This document shows, piece by piece, positions 26,066 to 35,507 of a DNA stretch of 64,000 bases (positions are counted from its first letter, which is position 1; each line of letters starts with the position of its first letter). Below the pieces are notes generated by a model. That model was not told the origin of the DNA. It worked only from the letters and a program-made list of their open reading frames with translations, and made no database searches. A program made the translations under genes and the position numbers. This DNA comes from Streptomyces sp. NBC_01296 (GTDB lineage: Bacteria > Actinomycetota > Actinomycetes > Streptomycetales > Streptomycetaceae): positions 3,410,001-3,474,000 of the forward strand of contig NZ_CP130720.1 in assembly GCF_035984415.1 (NCBI RefSeq). The letters run 5' to 3'.

Positions 26066-26221
26066 AACCGCGAGAAGAGCGGTGCCGGCCAGGAGGAGGA
26101 AGGTGACGAGGATCGGAGTGCTCCCTTACGAGGTCTGCGCGCGCCCGGCGTCGGAACGACGCCGGCGAGCCTGCCGGAAGGTACGGACGTGTGTTCGGGC
26201 CCCGCGGTTGCGGACACGGGA

Positions 26222-26251
26222 ACACCCGGCCGGGGTGCGCCGGCCGGGTGT
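26222..26251. terminator. hairpin terminator of the SGNH hydrolase gene
   Basis: ACACCCGGCCGG (26222-26233) and CCGGCCGGGTGT (26240-26251) are exact complements with a six-base loop. Confidence 0.8.
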
Positions 26252-26283
26252 GGGGGGTTCGGGTCGTACGGGGCGGGGTCCTG

Positions 26284-27837
26284 TCAGACGAAGCGCTGGT
26301 TCGCCGAGCCGCTGCAGGTCTGCAGGCGCAGCTGGTCGTGGGCGGCGGCCACGGTCAGGCACATGCCCGGGGCGGCCGCGGGGCGCAGGGTGGCGCCGTC
26401 GCGGACCCACTGCTGGTTCGCGCCGCCGTGGCAGTTCCAGATGATCAGGCCGGTGCCGGCGCCGTAGTTGGCGCCCGGGGCGTCCAGGCAGCGGTCGTGG
26501 GTGAGCTCGATGTGGACGGACTTCTTCGCGGAGTCGTACCACCAGCCCTGGTTGCGGCCGCCGTGGCAGTCCCAGCCGATGACCTTGGTGTCATTGGCGC
26601 TGGCGCCGCCGTTGGAGTCGAGGCAGTTGCCGGTCGCCTCGTTCTTCAGCGGCTTGTACAGGTCGTCCCAGGCACCGGTCTGCAGGACCGGGGTGCCGGT
26701 GCTCGCCGGGTCGGCGCAGGAGGCCTCGCGCAGGCCGGAGTTGTAGAGCTGGGTCAGGCAGGCCGCGAAGGCGCCGTGGCCGCGGTAGTTGGGGTGGAAG
26801 GACTGGCGGGCGGTGTTCTCGTCCCACGGGAAGTGGTCCCCGAGGTCCAGGTAGAGGCCGCGGGCCCAGGTGTCCTCCATGCACACCTCGTGGCCTTGGA
26901 AGAGCCGTGAGTTGTCCAGGTAGGTCGCGCCGGAGGCGAGGGCGGCCGCGCGCATGCCCTTCTCGAAGGCGGGCACCGCGTAGTTGCGGCCCCAGGCGGC
27001 GTCGGAGTCGTAGCCGGCGCAGCCTCCGGGGAGCTTGCCGGGGAAGTTCGGGTTGTCGTAGAAGTCGGGGCCGATGGGGCTGGGGTAGCCCATCACGACG
27101 AGCTTGTAGTCGGAGTCGGCGTAGCCCGCGTCGCGCATGACCGTCTTGAGGTCGGCGAGGGTGGACTCGACCTTGGGCTTGAGGCCGTCGACGCGCGCCT
27201 GCCAGCCGGGGCCGTACTTGGGCTCGCAGGTGCCCTGGCTGAGCACCCAGCGGGTCACGCAGTCGGTCATGACCGGGCCGAACTGCAAGTCGTCGTTGGC
27301 TCCGGCGACGAGCAGCACCATCTTGATCTTCGTGTTGCGCGCCTTGACGGCCAGGTTGTCGCTCTGCACCAGTTCGTCGGCGTACTGCTTGCTGCCGCCT
27401 ATCCGGATGTTGCCGGTGTAGGCGCCGGAACAGGCCACGTTGAAGGTGAGGTCGGCCGGGATGCCGGTGCGGTGGATCGCGGTGTCGGGCGAGCGGTGGC
27501 ACTGGTTGGCGGAGGTGTTCGTCGCGGGGTCGTAGTTGCCGACGCCCTCGCCCGAGATCTCGCTGTCGCCGAGCGAGATGAGCCCGGTCTTGCGTTCGTT
27601 CAGCGGCCGGATCGCCGCGTCGCCGTAGATCTTGACGGCCTCCGCTGCGCGGATGGCCTCGAGTTCGGGCGACAGGGGGGTGACGGCCCCGGAGGCCGTG
27701 GCGGCCCCGGCGGTCGTGGCGGGCGCGGCCGCGTGGGCCATGGGGGTGATGGCGGTGACGCCCCCGAGGGCGGCCGCGATCGCCGCGGCTGCGGCGAAGG
27801 TAGATCTGAGCCTGGGTTTGGTACGTACACGTGTCAT
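26284..27837 (-). CDS. secreted SGNH/GDSL hydrolase with ricin-type lectin domain
   Basis: A 517-residue exported protein. Signal peptide (residues 1-37, ends MAHAAA). The SGNH esterase domain has block [14 protein letters not shown] (nucleophile Ser92), block III-like [11 protein letters not shown] and block V FHPNYRGH (His acid/base). A C-terminal ricin B (CBM13) domain, about residues 385-517, carries Gln-Trp repeats (NQGWWYD, NQQWVRD, NQRFV). Such proteins are extracellular lipases or carbohydrate esterases targeted to polysaccharide. A hairpin terminator follows. It is divergent from fumC. Confidence 0.93.
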   Translation of the reverse strand: MTRVRTKPRLRSTFAAAAAIAAALGGVTAITPMAHAAAPATTAGAATASGAVTPLSPELEAIRAAEAVKIYGDAAIRPLNERKTGLISLGDSEISGEGVGNYDPATNTSANQCHRSPDTAIHRTGIPADLTFNVACSGAYTGNIRIGGSKQYADELVQSDNLAVKARNTKIKMVLLVAGANDDLQFGPVMTDCVTRWVLSQGTCEPKYGPGWQARVDGLKPKVESTLADLKTVMRDAGYADSDYKLVVMGYPSPIGPDFYDNPNFPGKLPGGCAGYDSDAAWGRNYAVPAFEKGMRAAALASGATYLDNSRLFQGHEVCMEDTWARGLYLDLGDHFPWDENTARQSFHPNYRGHGAFAACLTQLYNSGLREASCADPASTGTPVLQTGAWDDLYKPLKNEATGNCLDSNGGASANDTKVIGWDCHGGRNQGWWYDSAKKSVHIELTHDRCLDAPGANYGAGTGLIIWNCHGGANQQWVRDGATLRPAAAPGMCLTVAAAHDQLRLQTCSGSANQRFV

Positions 27838-27943
27838 GACGCCTCCCCGACGTTGGTGTTACCCCCGGTATTTACTGGCCGGTAGGGGAGTTGGGAACAC
27901 TTCGAACAAGACAATTGCTCAACTTTTTGAGGAGGCCACCAAG

Positions 27944-29359
27944 ATGACGAACGATCAGCAGGCCCATGGATCAGCAGGCGAGTACCGGATCGAGCACGAC
28001 TCGATGGGCGAGGTACTGGTGCCCGCGCATGCCAAATGGCGAGCCCAGACCCAGCGCGCGGTGGAGAACTTCCCCGTCTCCGGGCAGCGCCTGGAGCGCG
28101 CCCACATCGAGGCGCTCGCCCTGATCAAGGCCGCGGCCGCCGCGGTGAACGCGAAGCTGGGGGTGGTCGACGAGGGCATCGCCGACGCGATCCGGTCCGC
28201 CGCCGCCGAGGTGGCGCAGGGGCGCTGGGACGAGCACTTCCCGGTCGACGTGTTCCAGACCGGGTCCGGGACCTCGTCCAACATGAACACCAACGAGGTC
28301 ATCGCCACCCTGGCCGGCGAGCGGCTCGGCCGCGAGGTCCACCCCAACGACCACGTCAACGCCTCGCAGAGCTCCAACGACGTGTTCCCGTCGTCCATCC
28401 ACATCGCCGCGACCGCAGCCGTCACCCGCGAGCTGATCCCGGCCCTGGAGCACCTCGCCGCCGCCCTGGAGCGCAAGGCCTCCGAGTTCGCCGAGGTGGT
28501 CAAGGCGGGCCGCACGCACCTGATGGACGCCACCCCGGTGACCCTGGGCCAGGAGTTCGGCGGGTACGCCGCCCAGGTGCGCTACGGCGTCGAGCGGCTG
28601 CTGGCTGCGCTGCCCCGGCTGGCCGAGCTGCCGCTGGGCGGGACCGCGGTGGGCACCGGGATCAACACGCCGCCCGGCTTCTCCGCGGCCGTGATCGCCG
28701 AGGTGGCCGCCGCGACCGGGCTGCCGCTGACGGAGGCCCGCAACCACTTCGAGGCCCAGGGGGCGCGGGACGCGCTGGTGGAGACCTCGGGGATGCTCCG
28801 TACGATCGCCGTCTCGCTGACCAAGATCTCCAACGATCTGCGCTGGATGGCCTCGGGGCCGCGGACAGGATTGGCCGAAATCAATCTGCCCGATCTCCAG
28901 CCTGGCTCGTCGATCATGCCCGGGAAGGTCAATCCGGTGGTCCCGGAGGCCGTGCTCATGGTCGCCGCACAGGTGACCGGGAACGACACGACCGTCGCGG
29001 TGGCGGGCGCGGCGGGCAACTTCGAACTCAATGTGATGCTCCCGGTGATGGCGAAGAACCTCCTGGAATCGATCCGGCTGCTGGGCAACGCGAGCCGCCT
29101 GCTGGCCGACCGCACGGTCGACGGGATCACCGCCAACGAGGCGCGGGCCAGGGAGTTCGCCGAGTCCTCCCCCTCCGTGGTGACCCCGCTGAACCGGTAC
29201 ATCGGCTACGAGGAGGCGGCCAAGGTCGCCAAGAGGGCCCTCGCGGAGCGGAAGACGATCAGGGAGGTCGTGCTCGAGTCCGGGTACGTCGACCGCGGCG
29301 ACCTGACGCTGGAGCAGCTGGACGAGGCGCTCGACGTCCTGCGGATGACCCGGCCCTGA
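27944..29359 (+). CDS. fumC: fumarate hydratase class II
   Basis: A 471-residue cluster-free fumarase of the aspartase/fumarase superfamily. Conserved regions: [50 protein letters not shown] in part, and the signature [11 protein letters not shown] (near residue 325), whose flexible loop holds the catalytic Ser. A strong ribosome-binding site (GAGGAGG) precedes ATG 27944. The enzyme is oxygen-stable, in contrast to the class I fumarase 4 kb upstream. Loss of Fe-S activity under oxidative stress could be covered by this isozyme. Confidence 0.96.
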   Translation: MTNDQQAHGSAGEYRIEHDSMGEVLVPAHAKWRAQTQRAVENFPVSGQRLERAHIEALALIKAAAAAVNAKLGVVDEGIADAIRSAAAEVAQGRWDEHFPVDVFQTGSGTSSNMNTNEVIATLAGERLGREVHPNDHVNASQSSNDVFPSSIHIAATAAVTRELIPALEHLAAALERKASEFAEVVKAGRTHLMDATPVTLGQEFGGYAAQVRYGVERLLAALPRLAELPLGGTAVGTGINTPPGFSAAVIAEVAAATGLPLTEARNHFEAQGARDALVETSGMLRTIAVSLTKISNDLRWMASGPRTGLAEINLPDLQPGSSIMPGKVNPVVPEAVLMVAAQVTGNDTTVAVAGAAGNFELNVMLPVMAKNLLESIRLLGNASRLLADRTVDGITANEARAREFAESSPSVVTPLNRYIGYEEAAKVAKRALAERKTIREVVLESGYVDRGDLTLEQLDEALDVLRMTRP

Positions 29360-29462
29360 AAATGTTTCCGGACTGGGGCCGGAATCGGTCGTTTTCCGTC
29401 CCCGCACACCTCCGTGACCTGCACCGCAGCGGGCGCAGGGGCCCCAGCCCTAAGATCTGCGC

Positions 29463-30158
29463 ATGACAGGTACCGGAGGCCGCGGGGGCGGCGACGCGCA
29501 GGGCACCCGCTGGCAGCCCGGGGAGCAGGTCCTCTGGCGCTACCGCGACCACGCCCCGGGCCTGAAGGGCGCGGTCCACATCTGCCGCCCGGTGACCGTG
29601 GTGCAGGACACCGACGAACTGCTGGCGGTGTGGATGGCCCCCGGCACCGAATGCGTCAAGCCGGTGCTGTCCGACGGAAGCTCCGTCCACGAGGAGCCGC
29701 TCGCCACCCGGTACACCGCGCCGCGCACCACCGTACGGTCGCGCTGGTTCGGCGCCGGCGTGCTGAAGCTGGCCCGGCCCGGGGACCCGTGGTCGGTGTG
29801 GCTGTTCTGGGAGCACGGCTGGCGGTTCAAGAGCTGGTACGTCAACCTCGAGGAGCCGCGGACGCGGTGGTCCGGCGGGATCGACTCCGTGGACCACTTC
29901 CTGGACATCTCCGTCTACCCGGACCGGACGTGGAAATGGCGGGACGAGGACGAGTTCGCGCAGGCCCAGCGGTCCGGTCTGATGGACGCGGAACAGGCCG
30001 GCCAGGTGCAGGTCGCGGGGCGGGCCGCGGTGGACGTGATCAAGGCGTGGGGGGCTCCGTTCTGCGACGGCTGGCAGGACTGGCGGCCGGATCCCGCCTG
30101 GGGAGTTCCGGCCCTTCCCGAAGACTGGGACCGCACTCCGGCGCATATGACCTCATGA
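29463..30158 (+). CDS. DUF402 (FomD-like) protein
   Basis: A 231-residue protein with the DUF402 beta-barrel core: WMAPGTECVKPV, WSVWLFWEHGWRFKSWYVNLEEP split by short loops, DSVDHFLDISVYPDRTWKWRDEDEF. The acidic residues after DHFLDI and in KWRDEDE match the metal sites of FomD-like nucleotide phosphatases. This copy is a stand-alone chromosomal gene, not part of a fosfomycin cluster. Nucleoside diphosphate or CMP-ester hydrolysis is a family-level expectation. TAAGAT ends six bases before ATG 29463, so the mRNA may be leaderless. Confidence 0.87.
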   Translation: MTGTGGRGGGDAQGTRWQPGEQVLWRYRDHAPGLKGAVHICRPVTVVQDTDELLAVWMAPGTECVKPVLSDGSSVHEEPLATRYTAPRTTVRSRWFGAGVLKLARPGDPWSVWLFWEHGWRFKSWYVNLEEPRTRWSGGIDSVDHFLDISVYPDRTWKWRDEDEFAQAQRSGLMDAEQAGQVQVAGRAAVDVIKAWGAPFCDGWQDWRPDPAWGVPALPEDWDRTPAHMTS

Positions 30159-30410
30159 GACCCTTGATGCGCCCCCGGGGTTCAAACGTAAGATCTCCCT
30201 CCGCGGGTCGCGCGCGGGAGGCGCGCTCGACCGCACATCCGTAAATGTCGTGCCGTACGCGGGACTTGACCGGAGGTCAACGCAGAGCGAGAGGTAACGA
30301 GCGGGACGCGGTACCGCGGGGTGATGGTGTCCCCGCCGCTGAGCGGGTATACCGCGACTGACCGAGTTGAGTGCAGCGCACATCGAGCGCAAACGGACGG
30401 AATTCCACGC

Positions 30411-32945
30411 GTGACGGAGTACCCCACCTCGCAGGAGGGACCGCAGCCCGCCGCGGCCGCCGCGACACCGGCCCCGGGCGGCTCCGCCGTGCCTGCCGGC
30501 TCCGGCGGCCCGGCGGAGGAACTGGGCCACGGCAAGGCCCCCGTCCCCGCCGCCGAGGCCGTACGCGGTTCGGCCGCGGCCGGCGACGACCCGGTCCGCG
30601 CGCACGCGGAGGCCGCCGGCCGGGGCTCGGACGTCCCGCGCCCGCGCGGCGAGGGCGTGCCCGCCCCGCAGGACGGCACGCCCCGCCCCGGCCGGGGCCG
30701 CTCGCGCGCCGCCTCGGCGCAGGGCGCGGCAGGCCGCCGCGGCCGCGACGGCGAGGCGGCCCGCAATGCCGCGCGCGAGACCGCGGCGGGCGGATCCCGG
30801 CGGCGCGACGGCGAGGCCGCACGGAACGCCGCGCACGCGGCGGCTGCCCACGACGAGGACCCGGCCTCCGCGGCCCTGCCCGTCGGCCGGGCCCACGAGG
30901 CCCCGGACACGGGCCAGGAACGCCGCGCAGCGGCCGTACCGGACGCCTCCCGCCCCCGCGGAGCCGGACCGGACACGGACGCACCCGCGGGCCGCGAAGG
31001 CCGGGCCGCCGCAGGCGGCGAAGGCGCGGCCGCCGGCCAGGCCCGCGAAGGCCGCACCCCGGCGGACACGGACCCCGCCCGCACGAGCGGGCCCGGCGGC
31101 GCCGGGCCGGCGTACGAGGGGCAGGGCTCAGCAGTGGCCGATCTCCTCGGCGGGGTCGCGCCGGCGCCGGACGGCGGGATGGCGCGGCGCGAGGGGGACC
31201 GGCTGCGCTTCGTCGGCGCCGCCACCCGGCGGATCGCCCGCGGCATCGACCTCGACGAGATCGTGCTCGGACTGTGCCGGGCCACCGTGCCGACCTTCTC
31301 GGACGCCATCCTCGTCTACCTGCGGGATCCCCTGCCGGTGGGCGACGAGCGTCCCGTCGGCCCGGTCGTTTTAAGGCTGCGCCGCACCGACCGGCTCCGG
31401 CCGATCGACGATCTGACGGGAACAGAGGGCACGGGGGCCCCCGGAGCCGCGGGGGCCGCCGGCGAACTCGACTTCAGCCAGCTGCCGATGGTCGGCCCGC
31501 AGGGTGACCTGCCCGCGGCCGAGCTCTGCGAGATCCGCACCGGCGGTGCGCTCGCCGAGGTCCTGCGCGGCGTACGGCCCGTCTTCGGGTCCGCGGCCGG
31601 GGCCAAGGACGCGCTGCCGGAGCTGCTCGGCTCGGAGCACCCCGTTCCGCGCGGCCAGCGGGCCATCCTCGCGCCGCTGCGCGGCCGCCGCCGCGTCATC
31701 GGCGCCGCGGTGTTCCTGCGCAGCCCCGAGCGGCCCGCGTTCGAGCAGAACGACCTGCTGGTCGCCGCCCAGTTGGCCACGCACACCGCGCTCGGCATCG
31801 ACAAGGCGGTCCTGTACGGCCGTGAGGCGTACATCGCCGACGAGCTCCAGCGCACCATGCTCCCCGACAGCCTCCCCCAGCCCACCGGGGTCCGGCTCGC
31901 CTCGCGCTACCTGCCGGCCGCCGAGACGGCCCGGGTCGGCGGCGACTGGTACGACGCCATACCGCTGCCCGGCAGCCGGGTCGCGCTCGTCGTGGGCGAC
32001 GTCATGGGCCACTCCATGACCTCTGCCGCGATCATGGGACAGCTCCGCACCACCGCGCAGACGCTGGCGCAGCTGGACCTGCCGCCCGCCGAGGTCCTGC
32101 ACCACCTGGACGAGCAGGCGCAGCGCCTCGGCTCCGACCGGATGGCCACCTGTCTGTACGCGGTCTACGACCCGGTCTCGCACCGGATCACCATTGCCAA
32201 CGCCGGCCACCCGCCGCCGGTGCTCCTGCACCTCGGCGGCCGCGCGGAAGTGCTCCGGGTGCCCCCCGGCGCGCCCATCGGCGTCGGCGGCGTGGACTTC
32301 GAGGCCGTGGAGCTGGACGCCCCCGCCGGGGCCACGCTGCTGCTGTACACCGACGGCCTGGTGGAGTCCCGGCTGCGCGACGTCTGGACCGGCATCGAGC
32401 AGCTGCGCGAACGGCTCGCCACCACCGCCCAGTTGACCGGCCTGGACCATCCGCCGCCGCTGGAGGCGCTGTGCGACGACGTCCTGGACATGCTCGGCCC
32501 CGGCGACCGGGACGACGACATCGCGCTGCTCGCGGCCCGCTTCGACGGGATCGCGCCCAGTGACGTGGCGTACTGGTTCCTGGACCCGGAGGAGACGGCT
32601 CCGGGCCGGGCCCGCCGGTTCGCCCGCCGCGCGCTGACCCGTTGGGGCCTGGAGGAGCTCCAGGACTCCCTGGAGCTGTTGGTCAGCGAGGTGGTCACCA
32701 ATGCCGTCCGGTACGCCGAGCGGCCCGTGACGTTGCGCCTGCTGCGGACGGACGTACTGCGCTGCGAGGTCGGCGACGACTCCCCGCAGCTGCCGCGCCA
32801 GCGCCGGGCCCGGGACACCGACGAGGGCGGCCGCGGGCTGTTCCTGGTCAACCGGATGGCCCGCCGCTGGGGCGCCACCCGGCTGAGCAGCGGAAAGGTG
32901 GTCTGGTTCGAGCTCCCGTTGCCGGGGGCGAACGACCAGCGCTGA
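30411..32945 (+). CDS. SpoIIE-type PP2C phosphatase with GAF and HATPase domains
   Basis: About 844 residues. Residues 1-240 are disordered, rich in Ala, Pro, Gly and Arg, and contain a repeated RDGEAARNAA segment. A GAF-like sensor domain spans about 245-475. The PP2C/SpoIIE phosphatase has GGDWYDAIPLPG (510-521), VVGDVMGHSM, IANAGHPPPVLLH, LYTDGLVESR and GDRDDDIALLAARF near 700. The C-terminal 120 residues are an anti-sigma-like HATPase with ELLVSEVVTNAVRYAERP (N-box) and GGRGLFLVNRMARRWG. Such fusions dephosphorylate anti-anti-sigma factors and can also act as the anti-sigma kinase. Actinobacteria have many copies. GTG 30411 is the only start that precedes the low-complexity region closely, but its ribosome-binding site is weak. 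Confidence 0.93.
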   Translation: MTEYPTSQEGPQPAAAAATPAPGGSAVPAGSGGPAEELGHGKAPVPAAEAVRGSAAAGDDPVRAHAEAAGRGSDVPRPRGEGVPAPQDGTPRPGRGRSRAASAQGAAGRRGRDGEAARNAARETAAGGSRRRDGEAARNAAHAAAAHDEDPASAALPVGRAHEAPDTGQERRAAAVPDASRPRGAGPDTDAPAGREGRAAAGGEGAAAGQAREGRTPADTDPARTSGPGGAGPAYEGQGSAVADLLGGVAPAPDGGMARREGDRLRFVGAATRRIARGIDLDEIVLGLCRATVPTFSDAILVYLRDPLPVGDERPVGPVVLRLRRTDRLRPIDDLTGTEGTGAPGAAGAAGELDFSQLPMVGPQGDLPAAELCEIRTGGALAEVLRGVRPVFGSAAGAKDALPELLGSEHPVPRGQRAILAPLRGRRRVIGAAVFLRSPERPAFEQNDLLVAAQLATHTALGIDKAVLYGREAYIADELQRTMLPDSLPQPTGVRLASRYLPAAETARVGGDWYDAIPLPGSRVALVVGDVMGHSMTSAAIMGQLRTTAQTLAQLDLPPAEVLHHLDEQAQRLGSDRMATCLYAVYDPVSHRITIANAGHPPPVLLHLGGRAEVLRVPPGAPIGVGGVDFEAVELDAPAGATLLLYTDGLVESRLRDVWTGIEQLRERLATTAQLTGLDHPPPLEALCDDVLDMLGPGDRDDDIALLAARFDGIAPSDVAYWFLDPEETAPGRARRFARRALTRWGLEELQDSLELLVSEVVTNAVRYAERPVTLRLLRTDVLRCEVGDDSPQLPRQRRARDTDEGGRGLFLVNRMARRWGATRLSSGKVVWFELPLPGANDQR

Positions 32946-32975
32946 CTGGACGGGTACGAGGCCGAACGCGAGAAC

Positions 32976-33013
32976 ACCGCCGCCCCGCAGCATGGATGCT
33001 GCGGGGCGGCGGT
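32976..33013. terminator. perfect 16-bp hairpin terminator
   Basis: ACCGCCGCCCCGCAGC and its exact complement around ATGGAT. Shared by the phosphatase and the convergent PBP gene. Confidence 0.88.
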
Positions 33014-33036
33014 GCGTCAGGGGCCGTACGAGCCCG

Positions 33037-35277
33037 CTACGGGAGCGTGATCGGCGGACTCTTGGTCGGGTCCGGGCTCTTGGTCGGGTCCGGGCTCTTG
33101 GTCGGGTCCGGGCTCTTCGACGTGCTCTTGGTCGGGTTCGGCGAGCTCTTGCCGGGGTCCGGGGAGGTCTGCGAAGGCGATACGGGCGTCGACGGCGAGG
33201 TGGAGGCCGAGGAGGTCGACGACGGGGAGCTGCTGCGGGTGGGCGCCTGCGAGGGGCCCATGTCCGCCTCGGAGAGGTCGAACTCGCCGGTGTCCACGCC
33301 CTTGAGCGCGGCCAGCGTGTACGCCTTCCAGATCTCGGCCGGGAAGCTGGAACCACCCGCTCGACCACCGCCGGCGGTACCGGTCAGGGTGACCTGCTTG
33401 GCCGTTCCGGGCTCCTCGCCGAACATCGCGACGACGGTGACGAGCTCCGGCGTGTACGCGGTGAACCAGGCGGCCACGTTGGACTCGGTGGTACCGGTCT
33501 TGCCGGCGGCCTCGTAGGCGGAGCTCTTCACGGCCTTGCCGGAACCGTCGTTGACGACGCCGGTGAGCACCTTGGTCACCGTGTCGGCGGTCTGGCGGCT
33601 GATGGCCTGGCTGCCCACGGCCTCGACCGGCTTGAACTCGCGGGTGGCGTGCTTGGCGCTCTTGAGGATCGTCGGGGTGATCTTCTTGCCGTGGTTGTCG
33701 AAGGTGGCGTAGACGCCGGCCATCTCCAGGGTGTTGGCGCTCATGGTGCCGAGCGACATGGCCGGCTTGTCCTCCGGCCATCCGTCGCGGTCGTTCATGC
33801 CGAGTGCGAGGGCCGTCTTCTTCACCTTGGGCGGGCCCACGTCCACGATCATCTGCGCGTAGACGGAGTTCACGGAGGAGTTGGTGGCCGCCTGGACGGT
33901 GAGGTACGGGTCGCCGTAGTTCGCGTTGTCCTGGTTCTGCGGGGCGAACGGGGTGTCGCTGCCGACGACCGGGCGCTTGCTGGTGCCGTCGTAGAGCGCG
34001 TTCGGGGTGATGGGCTTCTTGTCGTGCGTCGTGGACTTGTTCTCCAGGGCGGAGGCCAGCACGATCGGCTTGAAGGTCGAGCCGGGCTGGAAGTCCTGGC
34101 GCAGGGCGTTGCTCGCCCAGTGGTCCGAGAGGCCCGTGCCGCCGTACATCGCGACGACCGCGCCGGTCTTCGGGTCCACGGAGGTGGCGCCGGCCTGCAC
34201 GCTCGCGTCGACGGGCCGGTCCTTGCGGTCGAGCCTGGACTCCAGCTCGTCCTGGACGGCCTTCTCCAGCGCGGCCTGCTTCTTGGGGTCGATGTTGAGC
34301 GTGATCTCCCAGCCGCCGGCCTGCAGCTCCTGGGTGGTCATTTTGGTCTGCCGCCGCAGTTCCGCGTCCGCGGCCTGCTTCAGATAGCCCTTCTGGCCCT
34401 CCATGCCGGGGGCGGCCTTGGGCTTGATCGGCATCTGGAGCTGGAGCTGCTTGCGCTTCTCGGGGTCGAGCGCCTTCATCTCGACCATGTTGTCGAGCAC
34501 GCCGTTGAAGCGGATCTTGACCAGCCGCGTGCCGTTCGGGCCCGCGGTCGCCAGGTCGTAGTCGCTGGGCGCCTGGAGGACGGCCGCGAGGTACGCGCCC
34601 TGCTCCAGGGTCAGCTTGTCGACGTCGACGCCGTAGTAGGCCTGGGCGGCGGCCTGGATGCCGTACGCGCCGCGCCCGAAGTAGCTGGTGTTCAGGTAAC
34701 CGGCGAGGATCTCGTCCTTCTGCATGTGCCGGTCGACCTTGAGGGAGATCACCAGCTCCTTGAGCTTGCGGGTCGCCGTCTGGTCCTGGTTCAGGTAGAA
34801 GTTCTTGACGTACTGCTGGGTGATCGTCGAACCGCCGGCCTTGCCCTTGCCGGTGACCGTGTTGAACAGCCCTCGGGCGATGCCGAGGAAGTCGACGCCG
34901 CTGTCCTTGTAGAAGGACTTGTTCTCGATGGCGATGAAGCCGGTCTTGACGTCCTTGGGGACCCGGCTGATCGGCACGATCTCGCGGTTCATCTTGCCGT
35001 CGCGCGCCATGATCGAGCCGTCCGCGTACTTGTAGACGTTGCTCTGCGTCAGGGCGTCGGCGTTGGGGTCGGGCTCGTCCACGTAGAAGTAGAGGGCGAC
35101 GAGTGCGCCCGTGCCGAGCAGGAGCAGCCCGAAGAGCGTCCCCAGGATCTTCTTCCACGTGAAGAAGCGGCGTATACCGGTCCGCTTGCCGGAACGCCCC
35201 TTCTTCCCGGTGGCGCTCCCGCGCGGCGCCCGCCGCGCACTGCGCTGCTGCGCCTTTCGCGCTTCTGCTCGGCCCAT
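33037..35277 (-). CDS. class A (bifunctional) penicillin-binding protein
   Basis: A 746-residue cell-wall synthase. There is a basic cytoplasmic tail, a membrane anchor (ILGTLFGLLLLGTGALVALY, about 45-65), a GT51 glycosyltransferase with IENKSFYKDSGVD and GGSTITQQ (148-155), and a transpeptidase with Ser400 in PGSTFKP (SxxK), SVN 468-470 and KTGT from Lys593. The usual Glu-Asp of the first GT motif reads Glu-Asn here (IEN), while the second acidic residue appears kept. The C-terminal 100 residues are a Ser/Pro/Thr tail ending in three exact SPDPTK units encoded by an 18-bp repeat. Role: glycan polymerisation and cross-linking outside the membrane. Confidence 0.96.
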   Translation of the reverse strand: MGRAEARKAQQRSARRAPRGSATGKKGRSGKRTGIRRFFTWKKILGTLFGLLLLGTGALVALYFYVDEPDPNADALTQSNVYKYADGSIMARDGKMNREIVPISRVPKDVKTGFIAIENKSFYKDSGVDFLGIARGLFNTVTGKGKAGGSTITQQYVKNFYLNQDQTATRKLKELVISLKVDRHMQKDEILAGYLNTSYFGRGAYGIQAAAQAYYGVDVDKLTLEQGAYLAAVLQAPSDYDLATAGPNGTRLVKIRFNGVLDNMVEMKALDPEKRKQLQLQMPIKPKAAPGMEGQKGYLKQAADAELRRQTKMTTQELQAGGWEITLNIDPKKQAALEKAVQDELESRLDRKDRPVDASVQAGATSVDPKTGAVVAMYGGTGLSDHWASNALRQDFQPGSTFKPIVLASALENKSTTHDKKPITPNALYDGTSKRPVVGSDTPFAPQNQDNANYGDPYLTVQAATNSSVNSVYAQMIVDVGPPKVKKTALALGMNDRDGWPEDKPAMSLGTMSANTLEMAGVYATFDNHGKKITPTILKSAKHATREFKPVEAVGSQAISRQTADTVTKVLTGVVNDGSGKAVKSSAYEAAGKTGTTESNVAAWFTAYTPELVTVVAMFGEEPGTAKQVTLTGTAGGGRAGGSSFPAEIWKAYTLAALKGVDTGEFDLSEADMGPSQAPTRSSSPSSTSSASTSPSTPVSPSQTSPDPGKSSPNPTKSTSKSPDPTKSPDPTKSPDPTKSPPITLP
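33061..33114. repeat. 18-bp tandem repeat, three exact copies, in PBP tail
   Basis: CTTGGTCGGGTCCGGGCT repeated at 33061, 33079 and 33097. It codes in frame for the SPDPTK units at the PBP C-terminus. Copy number is likely to vary between strains by slippage. Confidence 0.95.
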
Positions 35278-35449
35278 CGCTCCCGCTCCGCTCGATTTCC
35301 CCCCCGACGTCAGCTCAGAAAGCTAACACCGCAGGTTGTGACAAAGGTTGGCCAACCATGGCCAATACCGGTCAATTCGGACGTGAGAATCAGCACCCAC
35401 ATCAAGGGAACCGACGCGCGGCAAGCCCGTAGGGTTGCGGCAGCCTCAA

Positions 35450-35465
35450 AAAGTGATATCACTTT
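35450..35465. promoter_or_regulatory. perfect 16-bp palindrome before SPFH-RHH operon
   Basis: AAAGTGATATCACTTT, fully symmetrical and strikingly AT-rich, 42 bases before the SPFH start. The second gene of the operon is a ribbon-helix-helix protein, which suggests an autoregulatory operator. The 230 bases before the PBP gene also contain the 12-base palindrome GGTTGGCCAACC at 35346-35357. Confidence 0.65.
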
Positions 35466-35507
35466 GCTAGGCGGCTCGACCGGCCGCGACCAAGCGAAAC
35501 GGGGCAG

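Noticed and set aside
29463-30158. Fosfomycin biosynthesis cluster because of the FomD-like protein
   Set aside because: DUF402 proteins are common single chromosomal genes and no other fosfomycin genes are nearby.
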